Shown here: positions 1 to 11,100 of the stretch, piece after piece
How positions within the stretch are numbered: the stretch's first letter is position 1
Layout of the letters: each line of letters begins with the position of its first letter
Source of the DNA: Opitutales bacterium
GTDB lineage: Bacteria; Verrucomicrobiota; Verrucomicrobiia; Opitutales; Seribacteraceae
Assembly: GCA_028045305.1 (NCBI GenBank)
Contig: JAOFTV010000005.1
Location: 1-64,000, forward strand
DNA: 64,000 nt
Direction of reading: 5' to 3'
Translations under genes and position numbers: made by a program
The notes under the pieces: generated by a model
What the model was told of the DNA's origin: nothing
Seen by the model: only the letters and a program-made list of their open reading frames with translations
The model's database searches: none

Positions 1-1047
1 CCGTAAAGTCTCCCTCACCTCTTCAACTGCTCGTGGGGACCGGGAAAACTCCTCCACACAAGCCTGTCGTCTTTGAATCTCGGTCAAGTCGCGTTCGGGA
101 CGGGCAAGAAAAGTTTCCACCAAGCGGGCACCTGCTGGGCTTGCGGTGTCGTCCATACAATCGAGCAAAGATCCCTTTCGGGCCTGAGCAGATGTTCGAA
201 AGACCTCGAGGTTTCGTTGGGTCGCAGGGTCGAGCAAAAGAGCAGCTCCTGCCTGGTATTCTTCAATCCTGTTTAAATTTCCGGGCTTCCCCTTGAGCAC
301 ATCCTGAGCATAGACCAGTACGGCACCTGCCGGGCCAAGCCCACCGTGTTCTAAATCAATCCCAAAGCCCTCCAGGTTCATCACCCCTAGGCTTTCCATA
401 ACTTCGCGAGCTCCCGAGCGTTGATCAAAATCAAAATCTGGTCGTTCCGTACGGGTAATTTCTCCGAGTGCCCGGTCAATTTCATCGCTCAACGCCTTGC
501 CATTTTCCATCATCTCCAAGCGTCTGCCCAAACTTTCCGGCATTAGGACCTCCCGGGGGGAGAGGGAGTGTAAAACGGAAAATAAATCTCCCGGTTTGGT
601 TTGTGCAGAAAGAGCAAATTTTCCGGTGGACAGATCGAGCCAGGCAGCACGGGCTCCCTTTTTGTCTAGGTCAAGAGCGAGTAGGAAATGATTATGTGAA
701 GCCTCCAACTGGCGGTCCTCCAAGACCGTGCCTGGGGTTAGAATACGGGTAATTCCCCGCTTCACCAGTTTACCGGGCTGAGGAGCTTCCAGTTGGTCAC
801 AAATTGCCACCTTTTTCCCCTGAGCCAGCAGCTTACTCAGGTAAGACTCGGCAGCATGGGAGGGAATACCCGCCATGGGCATATCATGCCGCTTGGTCAG
901 GGTAATACCTAGCAGGGCAGCACCCTGCTCGGCATCGGTCTCGAACATCTCGTAGAAATCTCCCAGGCGGAAAAGCAACAAGGTGTCATCCTCGAGGCTT
1001 TGCCGGGCCTCGCGGTATTGTTTCATCATGGGAGTATCCGAGCTCAT
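1..1047 (-). CDS. mutS: DNA mismatch repair protein MutS, N-terminal part (3' end outside window)
   Basis: The open frame starts at ATG 1047 and runs off the left edge after 349 codons with no stop. The protein opens with MKQYREARQ and a DTLLLFRLGDFYEMF stretch, which is the mismatch-recognition domain I signature with the Phe-x-Glu that wedges into mismatched DNA. It continues with LTLTKR-type sequence, MAGIPSHAAESYLSKLL, VAICDQLE and ITRILTPGTVLED, all MutS landmarks, then the connector domain and the start of the core domain (LLLDPATQRNLEVF). MutS is usually about 850 residues, so roughly 40 percent is present and the ATPase lies outside the window. MutS binds mismatches and recruits MutL. 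Identity is secure. Confidence 0.96.
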   Translation of the reverse strand, partial: MSSDTPMMKQYREARQSLEDDTLLLFRLGDFYEMFETDAEQGAALLGITLTKRHDMPMAGIPSHAAESYLSKLLAQGKKVAICDQLEAPQPGKLVKRGITRILTPGTVLEDRQLEASHNHFLLALDLDKKGARAAWLDLSTGKFALSAQTKPGDLFSVLHSLSPREVLMPESLGRRLEMMENGKALSDEIDRALGEITRTERPDFDFDQRSGAREVMESLGVMNLEGFGIDLEHGGLGPAGAVLVYAQDVLKGKPGNLNRIEEYQAGAALLLDPATQRNLEVFRTSAQARKGSLLDCMDDTASPAGARLVETFLARPERDLTEIQRRQACVEEFSRSPRAVEEVRETLR

Positions 1048-1119
1048 GCAGGAAAACTTCCAAGCAATCCTCGACAGGGGGATTCGTCAAGGGAATGAAA
1101 TTGACGTGAGAATAAAAAA

Positions 1120-2109
1120 CTAAAAATTTGCCCCTGCTCCTAATTCAAACAGATGCTGAAACGACCCTTCAAATTCTTTATTTGAAGTCAGCCCAAACAT
1201 ACGGTAGCCGAAATAAGCAGTAAAGTTTTCTGCCACCAAATATTCAAAACCCAAGGCCAAATCATAAGTAAAGACCATGGAAGATTGGAAGTCAGAATAA
1301 GAGGCAAATTGGGTTTGCGTAGTATTTGATCCGCCACCGGGTGCAACCGAAGTGCTTTTGAAGTACAAATCAGAGTTAAAACTATTACGGCGCCATGCCG
1401 CGCCTATTCCCAATGTACCAATGGTAGAAAGTTGTTCCATAAGGGGAACCGAGTACCCCCCACCAAAACCAAAGGAATACGACTCCTCCACTCCATGTGC
1501 TTTTGCATGAATAGTACTTATTCCACTCGAGAAGGAATCATTCTTGTAGGTTTGGTGCTGATAAGCTATTCGGTAATAAGTCATCAAGTTTTCCCACCGC
1601 TTGCCACCAGTTAAAGCAATTGAGTTTCCCCATTCCCCGTCCAATTCGTCGCGAAACTTTTGATTACTCTCAACGAATGCATAGGTGGTGTAGGAAGTTA
1701 GAGCAAACCCGATCATCGGCATAAAATAATAGTCGCCTCTAATTTGCTGATTTGTAGGGGCTACCCGCGAAACCTCAGATTGATAAACCACTGGTTTATC
1801 CCACTCAGAATTATCTTCAGGTAAGCTTAGAGGCTCAACAGGTGGGCCGGGCAAGGCTTCGTAGGATTTCTGGGCCGCGGTCTTGGGTCGGGGAGGAGTC
1901 AAGGATTCATTACGATCGATCAGTTCGATCGGTTCGGTTCCAGATACCTTTCCCATTCTCTGTGAAAGTTCGAGCATTCTCTGCTGCATCAAACGGTAAC
2001 GATAATCCCGCTCAGAAGACAAATCACGAGAATCTATCTGACCATATAATCTGACCCAGAAAAAACCTAGGACCAGAAGAATTCCAAAAAATCGTAACAG
2101 GTTAGACAC
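1120..2109 (-). CDS. Outer-membrane beta-barrel protein, unknown function
   Basis: This encodes about 329 residues with a signal peptide (hydrophobic core LLRFFGILLVLGFFWV, then LYGQ), a short charged helix rich in Arg, Gln and Met, a Pro-rich linker (SLTPPRPKT), and a C-terminal half of alternating aromatic strands that ends in Phe (LFELGAGANF), as outer-membrane barrels do. I chose GTG 2109 because the signal peptide begins there. A longer frame to 2265 would overlap the upstream giant gene and adds an unlikely N-terminus. Only 19 bases separate it from the stop of that giant gene, so the two are probably cotranscribed. A role as anchor or transport partner for the giant protein is inference. 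Confidence 0.7.
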   Translation of the reverse strand: MSNLLRFFGILLVLGFFWVRLYGQIDSRDLSSERDYRYRLMQQRMLELSQRMGKVSGTEPIELIDRNESLTPPRPKTAAQKSYEALPGPPVEPLSLPEDNSEWDKPVVYQSEVSRVAPTNQQIRGDYYFMPMIGFALTSYTTYAFVESNQKFRDELDGEWGNSIALTGGKRWENLMTYYRIAYQHQTYKNDSFSSGISTIHAKAHGVEESYSFGFGGGYSVPLMEQLSTIGTLGIGAAWRRNSFNSDLYFKSTSVAPGGGSNTTQTQFASYSDFQSSMVFTYDLALGFEYLVAENFTAYFGYRMFGLTSNKEFEGSFQHLFELGAGANF

Positions 2110-2128
2110 GCGAATAATGGAAACGCAT

Positions 2129-5100
2129 TTAGTAAGAAAAATCAAACTCAAGAATGCGATCAAGAGTTGGAGATCTTCGAGTAAAGACCAACTCCCGTAA
2201 AATCTGAGATTTTTGGGAATCGCTAAAGAAAGAACTACTGTTAACAAACTCCGCGAGGTCATCAAGGCTTGGAAGAATGCTCTTCACTTGGTTGCGCACC
2301 ACTTTCTTTTCAAAGTATACCTCTTGGTATAGATTTTCTTGAGTATCCCTAAGAAACCATCCATTTGGATCGTTCACGCCACCTTCCCAGTGCAACCACT
2401 TGGAATCATCATTGTAATACAACCACCCAAAGTAGTCTTCCCCAGTCCAAAACCATCCTATTTGGTCATGCCAAATCCATGTGGTTGAGTACAGGCCTTG
2501 GAGGCTTTTTGCATATACCCACCCCATTTTCAGTGAATAAACCCAGTTGGTATTACCCTCGATGTAGTAACCCAAGTTACGCAATGAAGTAACCATCGGC
2601 ATCGATTCTGTCTTGGCTATCCAAATCCGTACAAGCCCAACGGATGAGGAAAGCGATTTGCTTTTATCCATCAGTGAATATTCAAAAGTATCCTCGCCAA
2701 TAAACCCCTTGTTGGGAGTGTAATAATACCGGCCATTACCCGAGTTGCTTTGTTCCTCCTGCAATAAACCATTTTTAGGAAGTGAAAGTGCTTGTACCTC
2801 GTAAAACTGCTCCTCAGAAGAGTCATCAGGACCGGCATGATCATTGGCGAGTACATCAAAAAACAATGGAAATTCCTGCTTAAGATCGCCATAAAATACA
2901 TCATCTTGCTCTGCAACAGGTGGGTCATCTATGGGTAAAACTTTTAATTCAAGGGTCTGTAGACGACTCCCTTGATCATCCGCTAGCTTTACCACAAAAC
3001 TGTCGGTCCCTGTAAAGTTTTTATCAGGCGTATAGGTAAAGAAAGTGGAGTTCATTGAAAAGGTCCCAAGAGAAGGAGGTGAATGAGGCTCAAAAACATA
3101 ACCATCCCCATCTTCGTCGATGATCTCAAAATCTGCCTTGATGTAGCCATCCTCATTGAGGGAGTAAGATCCGGGCTCAAAATAAGGTAGTGTATTGTCT
3201 GCACCCAAAACATAAGGAATGTCATTCAAGTCAGTTAAGCGAACAATAATAGTCTGAGTAACATTATATGTACCATCTGAAACTTGAATGATGACTTCAA
3301 AACGACCATCGTTATTGGCGTCAGCGGGGTATTCGTAATTTTGTCCCTCTTTAAATTCTAACAACCCATAACTGGCATCGATTACGAAGAATTCTTCCTC
3401 ACCTCCACCTACAATACTGTAAACCAAGTCGGATGTTTCTGGATCCGTGGCAACAGCCTGAACTATAAATTTTTGATTTTCCTGAACAGGAATTTCGTAA
3501 GGCACCTGATCCTTACCAGTCACAAAATAAGGGGGTGTTTCATCTAAGTCCAAAACCTTAATTGTGGTAAAATAAGTTTCGTTTAAATCGGCGTCCCCAA
3601 TGTAAACTTCTATCTCGTAAAGGTTATCTCCATTTGCATCCACCGGGTTTTCAAAATCTAAGGTTGCACCGCCGAACACCTTGATCAAGCCATCCACAAC
3701 CACAAAATGTGATGCATCCGTTCCGCTAAGTAGGATTGTTAGTTGATCAGCCTGACCAGGGTTTACTGCATCCGGATCTGAAGCTTCCAAATTGACGATT
3801 ACGTTTTCTCCCTCCACGCGTTCGATAACATTTTCCTGCCCAGACACGAGAATGGAGGCAGGCTTAGTATCTGGAAGGTTTTGCACGGCTACCTCAAGCA
3901 CAACGGGCACCGTGTGAAATTGGTCCCTGTCATAAAGATTTAACTCCGCAGTGTAGACATTGCTGTTAGCTAGAGCGTGAGGGTCCTCGAAGTCTGGAGC
4001 AAATTGGAAATACAGTACATCGTTCACAATTTTGAAGATAGGGTCATCCGTTTTGCTAAGTGACCAGGTCAGCAATTCATTCTCATCCGCATCGTAAGCT
4101 TCCAACGCAACAACCTTTTTAATGTTTTCGTTAATTTTTATATGAGTAGGCACCCGCGACACTGGAGGGTCAGGTATGGGCGTAACATTAATTTCAACCG
4201 CTACACAATAAAGTGCTCCCCCTCCATCATCCACGGTGATAAAGACCTGGTCATTTCCAGATAAGTTATTATCTGGAGAATACAAAAAGTTGGATTGGCC
4301 AGAGATTTCAACCACTTCCGCCTGCCCAATTTCGAGACCATGATAGGGATATACTCCAAAGGTCAATTGAGTGGGAGAGGTGGAGGTAATCAAATTGCCG
4401 AGATTGGAAATATCAACATTTACATCCTCATCGGTAATCAGTGAAAGCAAGGAGTGGTCAGATATATCAATATCGGAAGGTTCTTCGGGTGCGTTCCTGA
4501 TGCCTACGATGATCGATTGTTCATCGAATTCACCGCCATCATCCGTTGCCCGTACTGTTACCGAATAATTTCCATCCAAATCCGCAGAATCGTTATTTTC
4601 AAAGTCAGGCAAAAAGGTAAAATTGACCGTGCCGTACTTGAGGGAGTCATCAGGAAAACCGAGTTGGGTAAAAATCACATGATCATCACGATAGGATAAG
4701 CGACCAGTCTTAGGATCGATTTCAAATAGACTCTCATCTGCACCACCCGAAATTGAAAAAGTTACATTTTCATCAATCTCATGGTTGGTAAAATCGATCC
4801 GGTCAACGATATCGAGTCGGTTCTCGGGTCGCTCCAAAAAGATGACCCCATCCGTACCTGCAACATTGCCCTCAGTTTCGTGAAAAAGTAGATCAATCGA
4901 AGGTGGATCATTGGCATCGAGAACCTCGACGGTTACGGACTCTGAAGTTTGGGCAAGCCAGGACGATTCGTCATCAGGATCATCACCAATAAAGGCAGTT
5001 ACTGTGACTCGATAATTATTAAAACCATCTGCATCTGCAGGCGATTCGTAATCTGGAGGGTTCTTGAATAATAGCTTACCTCCAGACTCAATCTTTCCCT

Positions 5101-8100
5101 CGTCAAAAAAACTTTCATCAATTCCTCCACTAATCTTAAATTTCACGAAATTGGATTTGGTATCGAGATCAGCCAAACCTAGGGAATATAGGTTGCCATC
5201 AATCCCGCTTCCATCATCCACTCCAAGAAAAGTACTGGGTTCACCAATTTGCACGAAGGGTTCGACCGAAATGGGTCGAGCCTGAAAAACCCAGGCGTGA
5301 GGACGGTTTTCATCCGATAGAAAGATGTAAGCAACAGGAACATTTTGCCCATCATCCATTAGGTAGACTTGTAGGGAGGAAGGATCCCCAAATTGTTTTT
5401 CAATGTGAGTATTTTGGACATATGTATCGTCATCAAAAAATGGATAGGGAGTAGAAAATCCAGATGCAGATTGTAGAACAAAAAGTGGGCTTAACTGACT
5501 AGGTGAATTAGTTATATATACAAAATCAATGGTCGTTCGGTCGTTGTCCAAATCTATCGCCTTGATCGCTCTACAAGTGGATATCGTTTCATCAAACCCA
5601 GAATTTGCGTTACTAGGTGAGACTATCCTGGAAACTACAAAATTTCCGTCCCCATCATTACGGGCGAGATAAATAGCCTGCTTCCCTCCAATGAGAAAAT
5701 CCCTGCACGCAAAGGGATCACCAAGGTTTTGAGCACCATCAATATCCACAACCTCAAGGCAATACGGATTATCAATATTATCAGCAACAACCCCACCAAG
5801 AACAAAACTAAGACCTCCAAGGTTTCTATACCACAAAACTTGCCCTGAACCCGAGTTGGCAACAACCAGGTCTAGTTCACCATCATCATCAACATCTGAA
5901 GAAACAACGAAATGAGGACCAGAAATCCCGTCAGTGGCTTCCAAAACTGAAGAATTAGGCCCGAGTTCCTTAAACCCAACAGCGCTAGGATCAGATTTGT
6001 TTTCAAAGATGTGTACTTTATCGACTGTTCGAGCGGCAACTATCAAGTCCTCATCTCCATCCGTATCAAGGTCTACCAATATGGTGTGATCTAAACCCGT
6101 GAAAGAACGACCGTCAAAATCACTGCTAGAAACATTGAATTGCCCGAGTCCATCGTTTGCAAAAACACTAATTTCATTCGAGGTAAATGAAATAACATCC
6201 GTGGATCCATCGTTGTTAATATCGCCAAAAACAGCAAAGTTCGCTTCATCGACTGACACAGGTTTCAAGTCTAGCTTATCCAGGGTAATCGAGTTGTCAT
6301 TTCGATCAGTCCGGTCTACCTCGAAATTTTCAAAGAGCGTGCCTGCACTCTCCTCGTGCCAAGAATTGGAAGCATAATGAACTCCAGAATTTGATAAAAG
6401 AATAAGATCAGGGTAAGCCTTTGACTGAAAATACTCCCCCTCCATATCCACCACATCAAAGTCGGCAACAAATGGGCGGTTTTCATAATGCTGAAAATCG
6501 AAAAAAGGTGAGTCGTCTTTCCTTTTAATTTCCAAAATGGATGTCAAATCATTGACCTTAACTTTTAGAGTTTCAGTAAGATCAGAATCCGAATTGTTCG
6601 TTTTTATTGTAAAATCAACCTCATAAATATTGTCGAATCCATCGTCCCGAGGGTTTTCAAAATCAGGGGGTAAAAAGAATCGAAATTCTGTGCGATTACC
6701 CTCACCTGAAATGGTTTCAAAATACTTTCCATCCTTTTGGTCAGCGATGAGTGAAACATTGATATCCTTGTCAAAGTCATCTGTTCCCGCCTGAACGACA
6801 AATGAAGCAAAAGTCTGCTCATCGATGGAAAAATTAGAATCAACATCATTGGTAGAAATTGCATTAAAGTAAGGTGGTTCAACCGTATTTTTTAGATGTA
6901 TGGTTAAATCCATAGTGGATGAAAACTCTGTCTCCGTCTCGTCCTCATATACACCCGGAGCAGTCTCTGTGCTGGTATCTCTAATCCACTTGGTGGCAAC
7001 TATCCTTATTTTGTAAGCATTTGGGCTGCTTGCATCCAGATTCTGGGGGTTTTCAAAGTCTAGGACTTTACCATCAAATAGGACTATAGAGGAGTCTTCA
7101 CCCTCTTTCGGGCTTACATCAAAGAAATCCTGATCAAATCCTTCAACACTGTATTTTATAATTGTCTCATTTGTGTCGGAGGTATCGTCATCCCCGTCAA
7201 AATCGACTGCCCTTAATAATATTTTTTCAGTTATACCCTCCTGAAAGTCAGCAGTCCACTTACCTGAGGAACCCTTACTCATTCCTACATTAACTTGTGA
7301 CTCCCCATCGGTTTCCAAAAAGATTGGAGGAATCGTGGAGTCGATAATCTCGACATTGATGGGAAAGACAATGGTGGACCCATCAGAACTACCATCAGTG
7401 GGTCTATCCAGCGGGTTTAGTTCACTAAGTATAATATTAAATTTATAAATCTTATCGGTTGCTCCGTTGGGTGGGTGATTATTGAAACGAGTGGTTGGAG
7501 CACCAACGGCATCCAAATCCCAAAGAAGTTCAGTGGATTGCCCGGGACGAATTTGATAAGAGGAAAATTTAAAATATCGATCGTCTCCAGTTCCTTCAAT
7601 CCCGCCATCAAGTGGTTGCAAGGACCAATAGAAAACTTCATTATCGATTACAGTATCCTTGGCATCTGAAGGAAAAAGCTCACGAATGATCACCTTCCCC
7701 TCTTCTATATCCACCCGCGTATTAATACCATCGCCAGTGGAAGGATCAAATAAGGTCGTCACACCCTGATCATCGACCATGGTGAAGGTCGGTCGGTCGT
7801 CCACATCTTCAAGATGAAATATTACTTTTAGGTATGAACTATATTGCCCCGGGCCATCCGTTAAATTGAGGTCAATGCTTAAGGGACCAAAGTGATCTTG
7901 GGGAGGATCTAAAATAAAAGTACCATCAGTTTCATAGTTCAAAAACTCAGACATTCCATTCAAAGCAGTAATTACCAGGGAACCAGTAGGATCCTGTGGA
8001 TCATAAATTGAAAGATTGAGATCGATCGAATAAGGACCGCCATCTTCCATGAGTTTTCCGCCATCTTTGGATAAAAAGACTTCCCAAGTCTTGGCAGAAA

Positions 8101-11100
8101 TTAAATCAGGTGCAGAAAGTAAATTATATTCGGAATCAATTGCCACAGGAACTTCATTAGCAAGATCCTTGACCTCAATTCGAAATGTAAGCGTTTTTTC
8201 AACACCCACCATTTCGGTTTGTGCCTTCAATTTTAGAGAATAAGCCCTTTCCCTTTCCTCAACTTCAGGGTTCTCAAAGTCAGCATCTCTTACCGGATTT
8301 TGAAAAATCACTTTATTGCTTTGAGTCGAAATAGAGAAAAACTCCCGACTTTCGTCAGTATCCAAAGAATAAAAAACTTCCGAACCCTCTTCGATGAAAT
8401 AGTCCTCCAAAGAAATAACCGAAACTGAATTTTCATTTAGTGGAATTAAAATTGTGTTAAGGGGAGAATAAGTGGATTTGATTTTTGGTGGATCAGGACG
8501 ATCCAAAAATGCTAACTGCAATGTCTTGGTGTAGGACACTCCATCCTTGTCGGTTACCTGGTAAGTTACATTCAAATCACTAGAAATTTCGTAGTTTGGA
8601 TACTTTCCATCCAAAAACTTTAACTCAACCTCCGTGCCTGTATTTGGCTGAAACGCAAGAGTCTGTGCATTGACACCCAAAACTTGCCAAGTAAAATCAT
8701 TCGAAGAAAGATCTTCCGGGTCGGAAGCTGACAATCCTAAAACAAATTCCTGTTCTTCAGGTACAAATTTTGGCCCTCCCCATCTTTCCCAATTTTCGAC
8801 GACAACCGGAGGTTCATTTTCGTCTCTGAATATGAAATTGAAATTATAAACCCTGGGGTTTTCATTATCAAAATCGACTGGACTCGTGTCCTTGACCTCT
8901 ACTTTGAGAGTGTAGTTCCTGTCACCCAATTCCTCGTAATCAAAACTTTCAGCATTGGGAAGTATGAGGTGGATCTGGGTTGGTTCACCTTCGAAGTTTT
9001 CCACAATTCCAAAAGAGGACCAATCCTCACTTTCCAAAACTTTTGCATATTCGATATCTTGGTCGTCATCACCCTCTGCAGTAAATTCAAGGGTCACATC
9101 TAAAGGATAATTCTCATAAAAACTGATGTCATAATTTTTTATGGAATCAGAGATGGGAGGGGAAATGGGATACGCATCCAAACTATTTTCGTTATATTTT
9201 GCTCCGGTTAAACGTATACCATTATCAGCAAGAACAGGAGGATCGGGCACATCCCTAACCACCACATTATAATTGATTAAACCAGGGGGACCATCATCCA
9301 CTCTGAATTCTATCCTAAATGAAGTATTACTCGCTCCACGCAAATTTGCATCAGGAACAAACCTAAACTCGAAAGGACCATCCCTGCCATGGTATCCATC
9401 AGGAATATTTTCGATGGGATTGATAATTACCTGATGGTTGGCGGTTTGAAATTTATCATCATAAAGTCCCCAGCTTATGTTATATCCCTCAATCAATTTC
9501 TTGTGCTCATCACTGATCACTCTTAATTCTTCGACTCTAGTTGCGTCACTTGGATCAAAAATCCAATCTTTTCGCTCATCGGTGTATATGGTTCGGTTAT
9601 AATCACCATCGTCTAGCCATTGCTTGCCCGTGGGCGATTCAAGCTGCGGGTTTTCAACTTGATTCGTTACCGTAACCGTGAAATTCAAGATGTCATCTGG
9701 TTCATCCAATGCCAGTTCTGAATCAAGCGGAATTTCGTCTTGGCTGTCATAAAGTCTGATCCGAACTTCATACTTATTGTCCTGAACTTGAGCATTTTCA
9801 GTGAAATGATCCTTGGGATCTTCGTAATCAGGCGGCACATTGAACCTAAGAACCCCTGAACCATTGACTTCAAAAAAACTATTATCTGCCTCACTTGGGA
9901 ATAATTTATAAATGAAGGTGGCGAGAGGATTCTCAATTTGCAAATAAGGCAAAATGTGAGAATCTAGGTCCCACGAATCAAGATCGATGACAAAACTTTC
10001 ATTTTCCCGAACTTCAGGTTCCTGCGGTATGTCATCAAATCCATCACCCCAAAAAAATTGAACAGGGTCATCAGTATTCCTGAGATTCACAGTTAACTGG
10101 ATCGGTTTTCCGTAACCACGTCCATTTGAACCAATTGGTGTAAATCGATAAATCTCTCTGCCAAAAGCATTTGGAATATCATGACTTATTTGAATTCTAA
10201 TATCCTGTCCGCTATCAAAAAAATGATCCGTATCGGTATCTATGTATTTAGGAGAAGTGGTTGGATCGCCTGTGGCATTAGGATCATAGTTGAGTTCCTG
10301 AAAATTTCCGTTTCCTTCATAATCAACAAAAACGGAAGCTCTCTTCTTATCCGCCTGATCGTAATCATAAGTTCTTTGCATTCGTAATTTAAATTGATCT
10401 CCCTCATCATCATTGAACCTTAAGGTATAATCCAATACTGCTTCACTATCCTCATCGACTTCTTCAACCCTGACCCAGTAATTATCAGTCTCGATAAAAG
10501 GGTCGTTATTTTGGGCAGGTAAATAATCCGGCCCTTCTTCAATATCCTGAATCTTAAGCCTTAGGGGAATATCTACTGAATAATCGCCGTCGGATATTGT
10601 AACGCTAAAATCATAATCAGTTGTCAGATCTGCATCATTTTTAAATCTTTCATAGTCCAATTCTCCTCCGCCATGGGTAGATAATTGGAATGGCAATATC
10701 CATCCTGCCGCCTTGCTAGGACTCGGGTTCTGAAATTCGACCGGCAGAAGTGACAAATCAAAATAAGTCCAAATAACATTGCCTGGATAGGAAGGGAAAA
10801 TCGTAATATCATTTGGGTCTCCATCGGGATACTCACCTTCATCGTCTGGCTCAAAAGTTGCGTTCAAATCACTGTCCGAGGCAGCGTAATTGTAGGAATC
10901 TGGATCAAAGACTAGAAATTCCGTGTGAGAGATAGCACTCCCCTCACGGAAGGGGAAGTCCGTTCTTGAAGTTGGAACTACGAGATTTCCATCAGTAATC
11001 GAATTCAGGTAAAATTTCGGGTTATCCTTCTGAGGAAGTATTTTTACTTCCACACTGTAATTATTGTCTTCGCCACGTTTATCAGGCCACCAAGTGAAAA

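Noticed and set aside
2109-2265. Extended start of the barrel gene at 2265
   Set aside because: It would overlap the giant gene by 137 bases, and the signal peptide begins at GTG 2109.
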